From assembly GCA_002350705.1 (NCBI GenBank), contig DEFH01000016.1, positions 6,298 through 15,981 of the forward strand: a stretch of 9,684 nucleotides of DNA, given 5' to 3'. This DNA comes from Ruminococcaceae bacterium UBA2857 (GTDB lineage Bacteria > Bacillota > Clostridia > Oscillospirales > Acutalibacteraceae). This document shows, one piece after another, positions 1-5,964 of this stretch. A program made the position numbers and the translations under genes. Positions within the stretch are counted from its first letter, which is position 1, and each line of letters opens with the position of its first letter. The notes under the pieces are model-generated. The model was not told the origin of the DNA. It saw nothing but the letters and a program-made list of their open reading frames with translations, and ran no database searches.

Positions 1-469
1 AAACTTTTTCTTTTTCACAATGGTGCATTATCTGCATAGAAAGATATTCATAGCTTTGGAGGATGTCATTTGTATATTTGCTGTGCCGTTTCTGCATCAG
101 AATTGAATAGAGCTCTTTATATTTGCCATCCAGTGCTTTCAAAGCATCCTCGCTATGAATTTTTCCATAAGCAAAATGGCTTATAAAATCCGTCATTTGA
201 CAGAAAAGGCACAAATCATCATTTACAAGATTAGTCGAGAACTTTTCTATTGCAGGTAATAAAAAGCTTTCGGGATTATCGAATCTTAATGCAAGATTAA
301 ATAAAAACAGTCCTCTTGAACCTTCGCATTGCCAGTCAAAGGCAATATTATTCAGACATCCATACATTACTGAATCTCTGAATACATCCGCACCATACTG
401 CTTGATCATTTGAAAACATCTTCCGTGTCCGCTGAGCATCAGTCGATGAAATTCATTTTGTTTGCCCAT
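1..469 (-). CDS. Hypothetical protein, C-terminus cut by window edge
   Basis: An open frame starts at an ATG at 467-469 and runs off the left edge with no stop, giving 156 codons. The ATG is preceded by an AAGGAGA ribosome binding site (about 475-481) at a spacing of about 6 bases. The product begins MGKQNEFHRLMLSGHGRCFQ and is rich in aromatic residues and cysteine, with alternating hydrophobic helical stretches. I see no catalytic motif, signal peptide or membrane segment; an all-helical fold is my inference. I do not recognise a named family. It lies downstream of the P-loop gene on the same strand, with a terminator-like hairpin between them, so it may have partly separate transcription. 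Confidence 0.8.
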   Translation of the reverse strand, partial: MGKQNEFHRLMLSGHGRCFQMIKQYGADVFRDSVMYGCLNNIAFDWQCEGSRGLFLFNLALRFDNPESFLLPAIEKFSTNLVNDDLCLFCQMTDFISHFAYGKIHSEDALKALDGKYKELYSILMQKRHSKYTNDILQSYEYLSMQIMHHCEKEKV

Positions 470-483
470 TTGTTTCTCCTTTT

Positions 484-564
484 TCAATTCAATATAAACT
501 GCACAATAAGCCCTGCCGCCTCACATACGATCAGGGCAAGCAGCTCTCCGATGAAAAAACCTAA
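484..564 (-). pseudogene. Possible remnant of a membrane-protein gene tail
   Basis: Reading minus from 564 to a TGA at 484-486 gives 26 codons without a start codon. They encode a strongly hydrophobic segment, including GELLALIVCEAAGLIVQF, that looks like one C-terminal transmembrane helix. An in-frame stop lies immediately upstream. The TGA falls just before the ribosome binding site of the next gene, the usual layout of a coupled upstream gene. I infer a decayed or deleted membrane-protein gene, but chance is possible in so short a stretch. Part of it overlaps the proposed terminator of the kinase-like gene. Confidence 0.25.
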
Positions 565-586
565 TCACTGAAAGTTTACTGTGATT
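550..586 (-). terminator. Rho-independent-like terminator after the P-loop kinase gene
   Basis: On the minus strand, AATCAC (581-586 on plus as GTGATT) pairs with GTGATT (563-568 on plus as AATCAC) across a 12-base loop. It is followed within three bases by a run of six T (A-run at 554-559 on plus). It begins directly after the stop codon at 587-589. The stem is only 6 bp and A/T-rich, so termination may be partial. A second inverted repeat, GCCCTG (510-515) with CAGGGC (532-537), lies just downstream. Confidence 0.45.
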
Positions 587-1222
587 TTATATTAAAAGCC
601 CAAAGGCTTTTTCGACCATGCTGAGTGTTTCATCTATACTTTTTTTCTCATCCCTGAGTATGACATTGAAGCCGGAATTTAAAAATGCATTATACCGCTT
701 TGGTGAATTGATTCTCTCCAGACATTGTCTGAAATTTTCCACTGCCTTTTCGGAGTCTTCTTCATCCATAAGAAGCTGATAAATAAACTGTTTTTCCCTG
801 TCAGGTCTTTCAAAAAATCTCTTTACGGAAATATCAGGCTCAGCCAGCATAATCAGAACATGGTTATCGTGCGTGATTTTTTTCAATGTTTCTAAGCTGA
901 TATTCGTATCTACAAAAATCTTCTTTCCTTGCCCGGAAAGATCCTTTAGAATTTGCAGTTCCAGTATTTCACATTCCTTTGAAACTCCGTCAATCCATTT
1001 TTCGTATTCATCAGGGCTGCGTCTTACAAAATCATGCCAGTCCTGCATATCCCTCGTGTAGGTCAGATACGGAAAATCCTTTTTGTCAAGTTCGGCAAGT
1101 CGGCAGTCGTGATAGTTTTCTCCGCAGAAAATGCCGTCATATTTTTCTGCAAGGAGTTTTACCATAGTGGATTTTCCGGCATAAGCCGTTCCGTTAATAA
1201 AATAAGCATTTGCGAAGAACAT
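587..1222 (-). CDS. P-loop NTPase, kinase-like (AAA_33/shikimate-kinase-like fold)
   Basis: This 211-aa protein has a clear Walker A motif, GTAYAGKST, at residues 11-19, immediately after a short first beta strand (YFIN). A second strand, IFVDTN at 103-108, could supply the Walker B-type acidic residue (D105). An R/K-rich stretch near 136-145 (RFFERPDREK) resembles the lid region of small-molecule kinases. The length fits nucleoside/shikimate-kinase-like P-loop proteins, but the substrate cannot be read from sequence. An upstream in-frame ATG at 1249 would add 9 residues; I prefer the ATG at 1220-1222 because GAGGA (about 1231-1236) lies 8 bases before it and the P-loop then sits at the usual distance from the N-terminus. 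The gene follows the 86-aa gene by about 40 bases, suggesting an operon. Confidence 0.8.
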   Translation of the reverse strand: MFFANAYFINGTAYAGKSTMVKLLAEKYDGIFCGENYHDCRLAELDKKDFPYLTYTRDMQDWHDFVRRSPDEYEKWIDGVSKECEILELQILKDLSGQGKKIFVDTNISLETLKKITHDNHVLIMLAEPDISVKRFFERPDREKQFIYQLLMDEEDSEKAVENFRQCLERINSPKRYNAFLNSGFNVILRDEKKSIDETLSMVEKAFGLLI

Positions 1223-1261
1223 GTTATCACATCCTCGGTTTATTATCATTCTCTCTGCAAT

Positions 1262-1522
1262 TTAAATCAAACCAAATTCTTTCAATTTACAGATCATTGG
1301 AAATAAATCTTCATTTTCAAAACAGTATTCATTGATACCAAGAATATCATTATAGACCTCTGCTTCCGATTTTTTGGTAAACGTAGAAAGAAGTCCTGAA
1401 AGATTTCTGTCGCTGTAATCCTCGTATAGCAAAGTAATAACCATTCTGTATTCAGTTTGATTCATGCCATTTGGAAAAACATCTTTTAGTTTATATAATT
1501 CTTTTGTTAGTATTTCAGTCAT
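1262..1522 (-). CDS. Hypothetical 86-aa acidic protein
   Basis: A complete 86-codon frame starts at ATG 1520-1522 with GAGGG 6-8 bases upstream, a convincing ribosome binding site. The product (MTEILTKELYKLKDVFPNGM at the N-terminus) is acidic and looks helical, with a central YRMVITLLYEDYSDRNLSGL stretch. There is no cysteine cluster, signal peptide or membrane segment. I do not recognise the family. It is the first gene of an apparent minus-strand operon with the P-loop NTPase about 40 bases downstream; no strong promoter stands out before it. Confidence 0.7.
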   Translation of the reverse strand: MTEILTKELYKLKDVFPNGMNQTEYRMVITLLYEDYSDRNLSGLLSTFTKKSEAEVYNDILGINEYCFENEDLFPMICKLKEFGLI

Positions 1523-1667
1523 CTGTTTCCCTCATAATTTCAAAAATCATAAAAATACAGTTTAAGAAAAAATATTGCACTCAGTAGTTTTCTTCTATTA
1601 TCAGTCTCTTGCGGATTTGTCCTTGCCCTGTCGCAAGATTCGATAATAAAACCAAGATAAAAACATA

Positions 1668-1728
1668 TTGCCGCTATCGGCAAAAATCCGCAAATAGTCG
1701 TTAGCTCGTAATTGATATTTTGCCGATA
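1668..1728. promoter_or_regulatory. Operator-like inverted repeats upstream of fic
   Basis: TTGCCG (1668-1673) and CGGCAA (1678-1683) form a palindrome around a 4-base centre. The sequence TATCGGCAAAA (1675-1685) recurs as its exact reverse complement, TTTTGCCGATA, at 1718-1728. The second copy sits in the spacer between the -35 and -10 boxes of the fic promoter, a position where a bound protein would block RNA polymerase. The likely binder is the HTH of the Fic protein itself, or an unlinked regulator; that is inference. Confidence 0.55.
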
Positions 1729-1740
1729 ATGTGTTATACT
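1712..1740 (+). promoter_or_regulatory. Sigma-A-type promoter of fic
   Basis: TTGATA (1712-1717, -35) is separated by exactly 17 bases from TATACT (1735-1740, -10), both close to the housekeeping consensus. The predicted transcript would start near 1747, about 29 bases before the ATG, leaving room for the GGAGG site at 1763-1767. One arm of an 11-bp inverted repeat overlaps the spacer. Confidence 0.7.
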
Positions 1741-1775
1741 ATAATTGACACAAAGAATGATCGGAGGTGCGGCAT

Positions 1776-2669
1776 ATGAATTATATTTCCGTTTCGGAGG
1801 CGGCAAGGCGTTGGGGATTGTCTGAGAGAAGTGTGCGGAATTATTGTGCGGCGGGACGGATAGAAGGAGCATTCCTCACAGGGAAAACCTGGAACATTCC
1901 CGAGACTGCACAAAAGCCTCAGCGGCTAAATAGACACAAGGATGCACCGGAGGATCTTCTTTCCCGTCTGCGTGCAGAGAAAAAAACAGGACTGCACGGA
2001 GGGATATATCACCGCATCCAGATCGACCTTACCTATAATTCCAACCACATAGAGGGCAGCAGACTCACCCACGATCAGACACGCTATATTTTTGAAACGA
2101 ATACCATCGGTTCGTCAGACGCTCTGCGTGTTGATGACATTGTCGAGACAGCAAACCATTTCAAGTGCATCGACATGATAATCGACAATGCTGCGAACGC
2201 TCCCAGTGAAAGCTTTATCAAGCAGCTTCACGCCGTGCTGAAAAACGGCACAAGCGATTCACGTCTTGATTGGTTTGCAGTTGGTGAATACAAAAAGGTT
2301 CCGAACGAAGTCGGCGGCAAGGAAACAACACTGCCTGAGCTTGTCAGCACTGAGATGAAAAAGCTGCTTTCGGATTACAACTACGTTAACGAAAAAAGCT
2401 TCGATGATCTGCTGGATTTTCATTACCGCTTTGAAACGATCCACCCGTTTCAGGACGGCAACGGTCGTGTCGGACGGCTGCTGCTGTTCAAAGAATGTCT
2501 GCGAAACCATATTGTTCCGTTCATCATCACAGACGAACTGAAAATGTTTTATTATCGAGGGCTGCAAAACTGGAAGACCGAGCACGGATACCTGCGTGAC
2601 ACCTGTCTGACTGCGCAGGATGAATTCAAACGGGTGCTGGATTATTTCAGAGTGCCTTATGATGAATAA
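1776..2669 (+). CDS. Fic family protein with N-terminal HTH (putative AMP transferase)
   Basis: Fic enzymes usually transfer AMP from ATP to a hydroxyl side chain of a target protein. This 297-aa protein carries the complete catalytic motif HPFQDGNGRVGR at residues 223-234 (H223, D227, G228, N229, G230, R231, R234). It also has a class II inhibitory motif, SNHIEG (89-94), matching (S/T)xxxE(G/N), whose glutamate (E93) is expected to hold the enzyme inactive until relieved. Residues 4-45 form a MerR/excisionase-like helix-turn-helix (SVSEAARRWGLSERSVRNYC) followed by a TGKTWNIP wing. I chose ATG 1776 because GGAGG (1763-1767) lies 8 bases upstream; an upstream GTG at 1767 overlaps that site. 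The HTH and the repeat in its promoter suggest autoregulation. No antitoxin gene adjoins it, consistent with an internally inhibited Fic. The target is unknown. Confidence 0.92.
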   Translation: MNYISVSEAARRWGLSERSVRNYCAAGRIEGAFLTGKTWNIPETAQKPQRLNRHKDAPEDLLSRLRAEKKTGLHGGIYHRIQIDLTYNSNHIEGSRLTHDQTRYIFETNTIGSSDALRVDDIVETANHFKCIDMIIDNAANAPSESFIKQLHAVLKNGTSDSRLDWFAVGEYKKVPNEVGGKETTLPELVSTEMKKLLSDYNYVNEKSFDDLLDFHYRFETIHPFQDGNGRVGRLLLFKECLRNHIVPFIITDELKMFYYRGLQNWKTEHGYLRDTCLTAQDEFKRVLDYFRVPYDE

Positions 2670-2676
2670 ATGAATG

Positions 2677-2717
2677 AAGATGTCCCCATCATGCAATGTG
2701 CACGGTGGGGATGTTTT
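2677..2717. terminator. Shared hairpin terminator between fic and DUF6076 genes
   Basis: The arm around TGTCCCCATC (2681-2690) pairs with GGTGGGGATG (2704-2713). Extended outward (AAGA with TTTT) it makes a roughly 14-bp stem with several G-T pairs and a 13-base loop. It sits between two converging genes. In the plus direction the 3' side runs into TTTT. The intended stop of the DUF6076 gene (2717-2719, before its frameshift) falls right at its edge, which fits a bidirectional terminator. Confidence 0.55.
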
Positions 2718-3816
2718 CAATCCAACTTTTTGATAACTTTAAGAAACTCCTCTTCGGTAATTTCACCCGAAGCCCATTGCTGCTTTGCCTTTTGAACTTT
2801 TTCCTGCCAGATATATATTCATTGAAGCTCAGCGACTTTGGTGTTTCTGTTCCATCAACACGGTTCTCTGTTCTTTCTGCTCTTTTGAAATTGCGTTCCA
2901 TAGCTTTGTCATATTCGCCGAGAGCAGCAAAGTAATTCTTCACATACTTCCGTATGAAAGGCGGTCCCACCTGTTTGCAGGTTTTACCGTCCTCCGTTCT
3001 CACCCTGTCACAGTACCATGTCTTTTTTGAAGTTGACGGAATAAAGAAATGACCACAGTACTTGCATATACAAAGATTAACATCGTACTGCAATGAATTC
3101 AAAAATATAAACCACAAAAAATCCTCAAGCCGATCAAAGAAATATCCACGGTGAAACGGATAACTAATTTCTGAGGTAGTAAACATTTTTGTATCGAGCG
3201 GCGAGGTGAGTATAAACTCCGTAAAATATCTGTTGACCATTTGCGGATTTTCACTAACAGCATTAATAACTCTTTTTTCGTGTGGCTCATCCAGAGATGC
3301 ATACGCATAGGTGTATTTGTACAGCTTTGAACTCATAACGAGCATACTGTCAATTATGCTTACAGCTCTTTCACGCAGTCTGTCAAGATCCCAGTTGCTG
3401 CTCACCATTGTTCCCTGAATCCTGTTCTCCATTTCGGTTGACAACAGAAAGCTGTACTCGGGATGAGCCTCGTAAAACTCCCTCGCAAGCATTGCATATA
3501 TTCCTTGAATGATCATATTGGCTCTGTCAAAATCATATCCACCGTCATCGGTGTATAGATTATAGTCACGGAATTTGCTCAGGATGTTACTTACCGGCGT
3601 CAGATTGACCTCCAGAAAATTGATAAGCTGCAGAGCAAAGGTTGTATCCGGGAGCTGCTTACATTCAGTTCCGTCATAGGTAAACATTTTAAAATTTCCG
3701 TTTTCCTGCGGGAAAACATACAGTCCTTTTTTCGCAATCATAAAAAACCCCATTCCAATCGCATTTTTTCTTTCCGTAATGAAACTTTGCCAAAAAGGTG
3801 AAGTTTCATTTTGCAT
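2689..3816 (-). CDS. DUF6076-type zinc-ribbon protein, frameshifted near the 3' end
   Basis: The 375-aa frame contains a cysteine cluster, CICKYCGHFFIP (249-260), followed by WYCD (C269) and KTC (C280). This CxxC...C...C arrangement is a probable zinc ribbon typical of DUF6076 proteins of Clostridia; the function of that family is unknown. The last 40 or so residues (from about 336) are atypical. Shifting frame near 2808-2820 gives WQEKVQKAKQQWASGEITEE and onward to KKLD, with a stop at 2717-2719, which looks like the true C-terminus. One base therefore appears lost around the TATATAT run at about 2811-2817, and the readable frame instead runs on into the terminator hairpin. The start is uncertain: ATG 3816 has no good ribosome binding site; the Met at residue 26 (GGGG six bases before) is an alternative. 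The gene converges on fic. Confidence 0.75.
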   Translation of the reverse strand: MQNETSPFWQSFITERKNAIGMGFFMIAKKGLYVFPQENGNFKMFTYDGTECKQLPDTTFALQLINFLEVNLTPVSNILSKFRDYNLYTDDGGYDFDRANMIIQGIYAMLAREFYEAHPEYSFLLSTEMENRIQGTMVSSNWDLDRLRERAVSIIDSMLVMSSKLYKYTYAYASLDEPHEKRVINAVSENPQMVNRYFTEFILTSPLDTKMFTTSEISYPFHRGYFFDRLEDFLWFIFLNSLQYDVNLCICKYCGHFFIPSTSKKTWYCDRVRTEDGKTCKQVGPPFIRKYVKNYFAALGEYDKAMERNFKRAERTENRVDGTETPKSLSFNEYISGRKKFKRQSSNGLRVKLPKRSFLKLSKSWIENIPTVHIA

Positions 3817-3842
3817 TTAAAAGCCCGAAATCCTATAGTAAA

Positions 3843-3851
3843 ATTGTATCA
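3843..3851 (-). promoter_or_regulatory. Possible extended -10 promoter for the DUF6076 gene
   Basis: Read on the minus strand this is TGATACAAT, matching the extended -10 form TGnTAnaAT, about 27 bases before the first ATG of the DUF6076 gene. No good -35 box lies 17 bases upstream. AAATCCG (3853-3859) and CGGATTT (3891-3897) form a small inverted repeat just upstream, between this gene and the divergent repA. Confidence 0.3.
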
Positions 3852-3915
3852 TAAATCCGTATCAAAATCCACCGATCAGGTAAAATTGTTCGGATTTTTG
3901 TTTGCAATGTTCACT

Positions 3916-3969
3916 CTCGGAAATGCGCAGCCGAGGAAAAGAACATAAGCAAAAATTCTGCCGGCAGAA
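3916..3969 (+). promoter_or_regulatory. Two hairpins/palindromes in the repA leader
   Basis: CTCGG (3916-3920) can pair with CCGAG (3931-3935) over a 10-base loop. Further on, TTCTGCCGGCAGAA (3956-3969) is a perfect 14-bp palindrome that ends 28 bases before the preferred repA ATG. A dyad of this size suits a repressor site or a leader structure controlling the replication gene. The role is inferred from position only. Confidence 0.35.
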
Positions 3970-3997
3970 AAAAGAAAATCAAAAGGAATGGTCAAAA

Positions 3998-4552
3998 ATG
4001 AATGAAACAAATAAAAGACTTGACATTATCGACGGAGAAACACTTATAGATATGCGGCTGGAGCCTGTGAATTTCTGTATAGAAAAACTTTTGCCGCAGG
4101 GTATCGCTATGATAAGCGGAGCTCCCAAGATAGGTAAGTCGTGGCTAATGCTGGACTGGTGTCTGAAGATCGCAAAGGGTGAGTCGGTCTGGGATTTCAG
4201 GAGTCACAGGGGAACAACCTTATATCTGTGCCTTGAAGATAACTGGAATCGTGTGCAGAGCAGGCTGCTGAATATCACGGATGAAGCGCCTGACAATATG
4301 TTCTTTGCTGTATCATCATGTTCATTGTCGGATGGGTTGTCAGAACAAATAGAAAGCTTTGTGCTTGAACATCCCGACACGGTTCTTGTTACGATAGACA
4401 CCTTCCAGATGATTCGCAGTGCAGAAAAAGACAGCAGCTACGCAAACGACTATCAGGAGATCGAAGCTCTGAAAGCACTTGCAGACAATGAACATTACGA
4501 TACTGCTTGTGCACCATCTCAGAAAGCAGACCGACACCGATCCGCTGAATAA
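3998..4552 (+). pseudogene. repA: RepA-like AAA_25 ATPase, N-terminal part of a frameshifted gene
   Basis: This part encodes the first two thirds of the RecA-like ATPase core of a RepA/AAA_25 family protein, hexameric helicase-like ATPases of plasmids and integrative elements. Walker A is GAPKIGKS (residues 41-48); LYLCLED (75-81) is the strand ending in the characteristic ED; VLVTIDTFQMI (129-139) is Walker B. After LKALADNEH (about 165) the frame leaves the family pattern and stops at 4552, whereas the expected continuation ITILLVHHLRK is found one frame over from about 4488. I chose ATG 3998 because AAGGA (about 3983-3987) lies 10 bases upstream; the longer upstream frame from 3902 is low-complexity and unlikely. 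The symbol reflects family resemblance only. Unless the frameshift is bypassed, the product lacks the last core strands and sensor region. Confidence 0.75.
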
Positions 4553-5072
4553 AATTTCGGGAACGACAGGTATCAGCGGTGCGCTTGACACAACTTTGAT
4601 ACTCGAAAGAAAGGAACGAAGTCAGAACAAGGCTGTGCTGATCTGCACCGGTCGTGACATCGAGCATCGGGAACTGGAGCTTTCATTTTCAAAGGACAGT
4701 CATACATGGGAGCTTATTTCCGACAGCGTGGAAGAGCCTGTTTTTCTTCTGCCGGAGGATATGAAGCTGCTGATTGAGTTTATGAAAGATCGGAAAATGT
4801 TCAGCGGAACGAATGCAGAATTCTGTTCGGAGTTCAATAATCATTACGGCAGACACATTGAAACTAATCATCTGAAACGCTTGATGAACAAGCACCGATA
4901 CGAGCTGGAGGCTCAGGGCGTGTTCTTTGAATCTCGTCGCTGCAACGGAAAACGGCTGCTGAGTATTGAATACCGACCGCCGGATGACGATAGTGACGAT
5001 AAAGACGATAAAACTACGGGTGTCAAAAACATCGTCAACACCGTCCCTATCGTCCCTCACGGCACCTATTGA
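4488..5072 (+). pseudogene. repA: RepA-like AAA_25 ATPase, C-terminal part after the frameshift
   Basis: This is the rest of the gene that starts at 3998, in a frame shifted by +1. From its first Met it contains ITILLVHHLRK (3-13), the conserved VHH strand of AAA_25 proteins, then DPLNKISGTTGISGALDTTL (18-37), a hallmark loop of RepA-like ATPases. A region around residues 85-160 (EDMKLLIEFMKDRKMFSGTN and on) looks like a winged-helix DNA-binding domain. The end is low complexity (DDDSDDKDDK, then IVNTVPIVP) and its DNA forms an unusual inverted repeat array. An ATG at 4488 or TTG at 4479 could start translation, but no strong ribosome binding site is seen, so a separate functional protein is unlikely. 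Two bases lost or one gained near 4484-4492 explains the split. Confidence 0.75.
4986..5054. repeat. Facing triplet repeats at the 3' end of repA
   Basis: GACGAT occurs at 4986, 4995 and 5004, exactly 9 bases apart. The reverse complement ATCGTC occurs at 5031 and 5049, with ACCGTC at 5040, also 9 bases apart. The two 24-base arms match as an inverted repeat at 19 of 24 positions around a 21-base centre. Because the period is three codons, this also shows in the protein as DDx repeats and then IV/TV repeats. Iteron-like Rep binding or a transcript hairpin are possible roles. Confidence 0.6.
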
Positions 5073-5138
5073 ACGATCTGAGCCGATTTGAGGGGCTTTG
5101 AGAAGAAAAACGAATGTGTACCCGACGTTAAATTAAAC

Positions 5139-5310
5139 CGCACACAGGCGACCGTGTGGCGACTGTAACAATCATCACTTTGGACTAATTGCAACGTGCC
5201 TCATTTACTTCGAGCGCAGTCAAAAAGACGGCTGACTATTGACTTTCAGCAACAAACTCGACGAGACAGAGACTGCGCCGCCTGTGAGCCGCCGTGTGCC
5301 CCTGTGTGCG
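5139..5310. other. Putative transfer-origin region with nested inverted repeats
   Basis: This lies in the 318-bp gene-free gap between repA and the MobC-like gene, where mobilizable elements usually carry oriT. Three inverted repeats are nested in each other: CGCACACAGG (5139-5148) with CCTGTGTGCG (5301-5310), GCGCAGTC (5214-5221) with GACTGCGC (5271-5278), and GCTGA (5231-5235) with TCAGC (5246-5250). All are perfect. No open frame in the gap looks coding. I cannot identify a nick site; GGTAAGTATCCGCC at about 5329-5342 is only a place to look. The assignment rests on position and symmetry. Confidence 0.45.
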
Positions 5311-5354
5311 AAGATACGGCAAAAATCGGGTAAGTATCCGCCGAAAAGACAAAA

Positions 5355-5377
5355 CGCCGTGTCGGAGCGGTACGGCG
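5355..5377. promoter_or_regulatory. Hairpin immediately before mobC
   Basis: CGCCGT (5355-5360) pairs perfectly with ACGGCG (5372-5377) across 11 bases, ending four bases before the AAAGGAG ribosome binding site of the MobC-like gene. It could be an operator for the ribbon-helix-helix protein (relaxosome proteins often repress themselves), part of oriT, or a minus-strand terminator, since on that strand the stem is followed by TTTTGTCTTTT. Confidence 0.4.
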
Positions 5378-5390
5378 CAGAAAGGAGAAC

Positions 5391-5687
5391 ATGAAATATA
5401 AGAGAAACAGAGCCGAAAGTCTGACAATCAGAATGACAGCAGAAGAAAAAGAGCTTATCCGTCTGAAAGCCCGAAACAGAGATATGTCAATAACTGATTT
5501 CCTGATGATGTCGGTAATCGAGAACAGGCAGGTTCAGGAGCTGAAGCCTGTGCTTGAAAAGCTGACGGTGCTGCAGAAGAAAACCTCCGAGATCAGAGAG
5601 AACTCAGACACTCCCGGATGGCGTGAAATGAAAGACCTACAAAGTGAGATAATCGCAGAGGTAAAAAAGCTCATCGGCAGGGTATAA
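5391..5687 (+). CDS. MobC-like ribbon-helix-helix relaxosome accessory protein
   Basis: This 98-aa protein opens with a basic tail (MKYKRNRAES) then LTIRMTAEEKELIRLKARNR and MSITDFLMMSVIENR (residues about 11-47). This is the beta-strand, helix, helix pattern of a ribbon-helix-helix fold as found in MobC-type proteins, which bind oriT and help the relaxase open the DNA. Residues 48-98 look like a coiled helical tail (LEKLTVLQKKTSEIRE). AAAGGAG lies 3 bases before the ATG. It sits downstream of the putative oriT and upstream of the xis/int pair. A relaxase gene, normally directly downstream and often overlapping, is absent. It could instead be a generic RHH regulator; the small size makes the MobC label a family-level call. 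Confidence 0.7.
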   Translation: MKYKRNRAESLTIRMTAEEKELIRLKARNRDMSITDFLMMSVIENRQVQELKPVLEKLTVLQKKTSEIRENSDTPGWREMKDLQSEIIAEVKKLIGRV

Positions 5688-5935
5688 CAGCGCTTTTAGG
5701 GCTGGTGGATTTTCAAGCAGGTGAAAGGCACGGGGTCACAGAAGCCCCCTGCCAAAGACACAGCAGCCGGCAGAGCCGACTGCCATGCGGTTTACGGGCA
5801 CTTCAAAGCCTGGGGTCAGGGTTGAACCCTTGGAGTCGGTTTTGGAGTCGTGGGTTGAAACCTGACCGCAAAAATCGGATGGTTGCGGACTTTTGAGAGG
5901 GGTCGCAACTCGGGGTCGTAAAAACAAACCGCTTA
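5688..5935. other. Hairpin-rich non-coding region with GGRGTC repeats where a relaxase gene is expected
   Basis: No convincing gene lies between 5688 and 6064. Instead there are three successive foldable segments: GGCA-GGGG (5727-5735) with CCCC-TGCC (5745-5753) and one C/C mismatch; GGCAG (5769-5773) with CTGCC (5780-5784); and a 16-bp stem with 14 matches, 5814-5829 with 5852-5867. The 22-base loop of the last holds two copies of TTGGAGTCG (5830-5838 and 5842-5850). The motif GGGGTC/GGAGTC occurs six times on the plus strand (5732, 5812, 5832, 5844, 5899, 5912), with the last four in pairs 12-13 apart. Options are a structured RNA, a single-strand origin or transfer-related site, or a protein-binding array. 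Confidence 0.45.
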
Positions 5936-5964
5936 TTTTTGGTGATTATGACACCACATATAAA
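5936..5964 (+). promoter_or_regulatory. Possible promoter of the xis-int genes
   Basis: TATAAA (5959-5964) is a good -10 box, with a poor -35 (TTTTTG, 5936-5941) at 17 bases. TGGTG and CACCA flank 7 bases in the spacer (5940-5956), a small dyad that could be an operator. It lies about 100 bases before the xis start. Confidence 0.35.

Noticed and set aside
1540..1872. 110-codon minus-strand open frame overlapping the start of fic
   Set aside because: It runs antisense through the fic promoter and N-terminus, has no clear ribosome binding site, and its composition resembles no protein domain.
2259..2720. 153-codon minus-strand open frame inside fic
   Set aside because: It is fully antisense to the well-supported Fic catalytic region and is a mirror of its codon use.
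5705..5927. Small overlapping frames on both strands in the gap after mobC
   Set aside because: They are about 63 codons, lack ribosome binding sites, are rich in residues expected from G-rich DNA and match no relaxase motif. The region is better read as non-coding.
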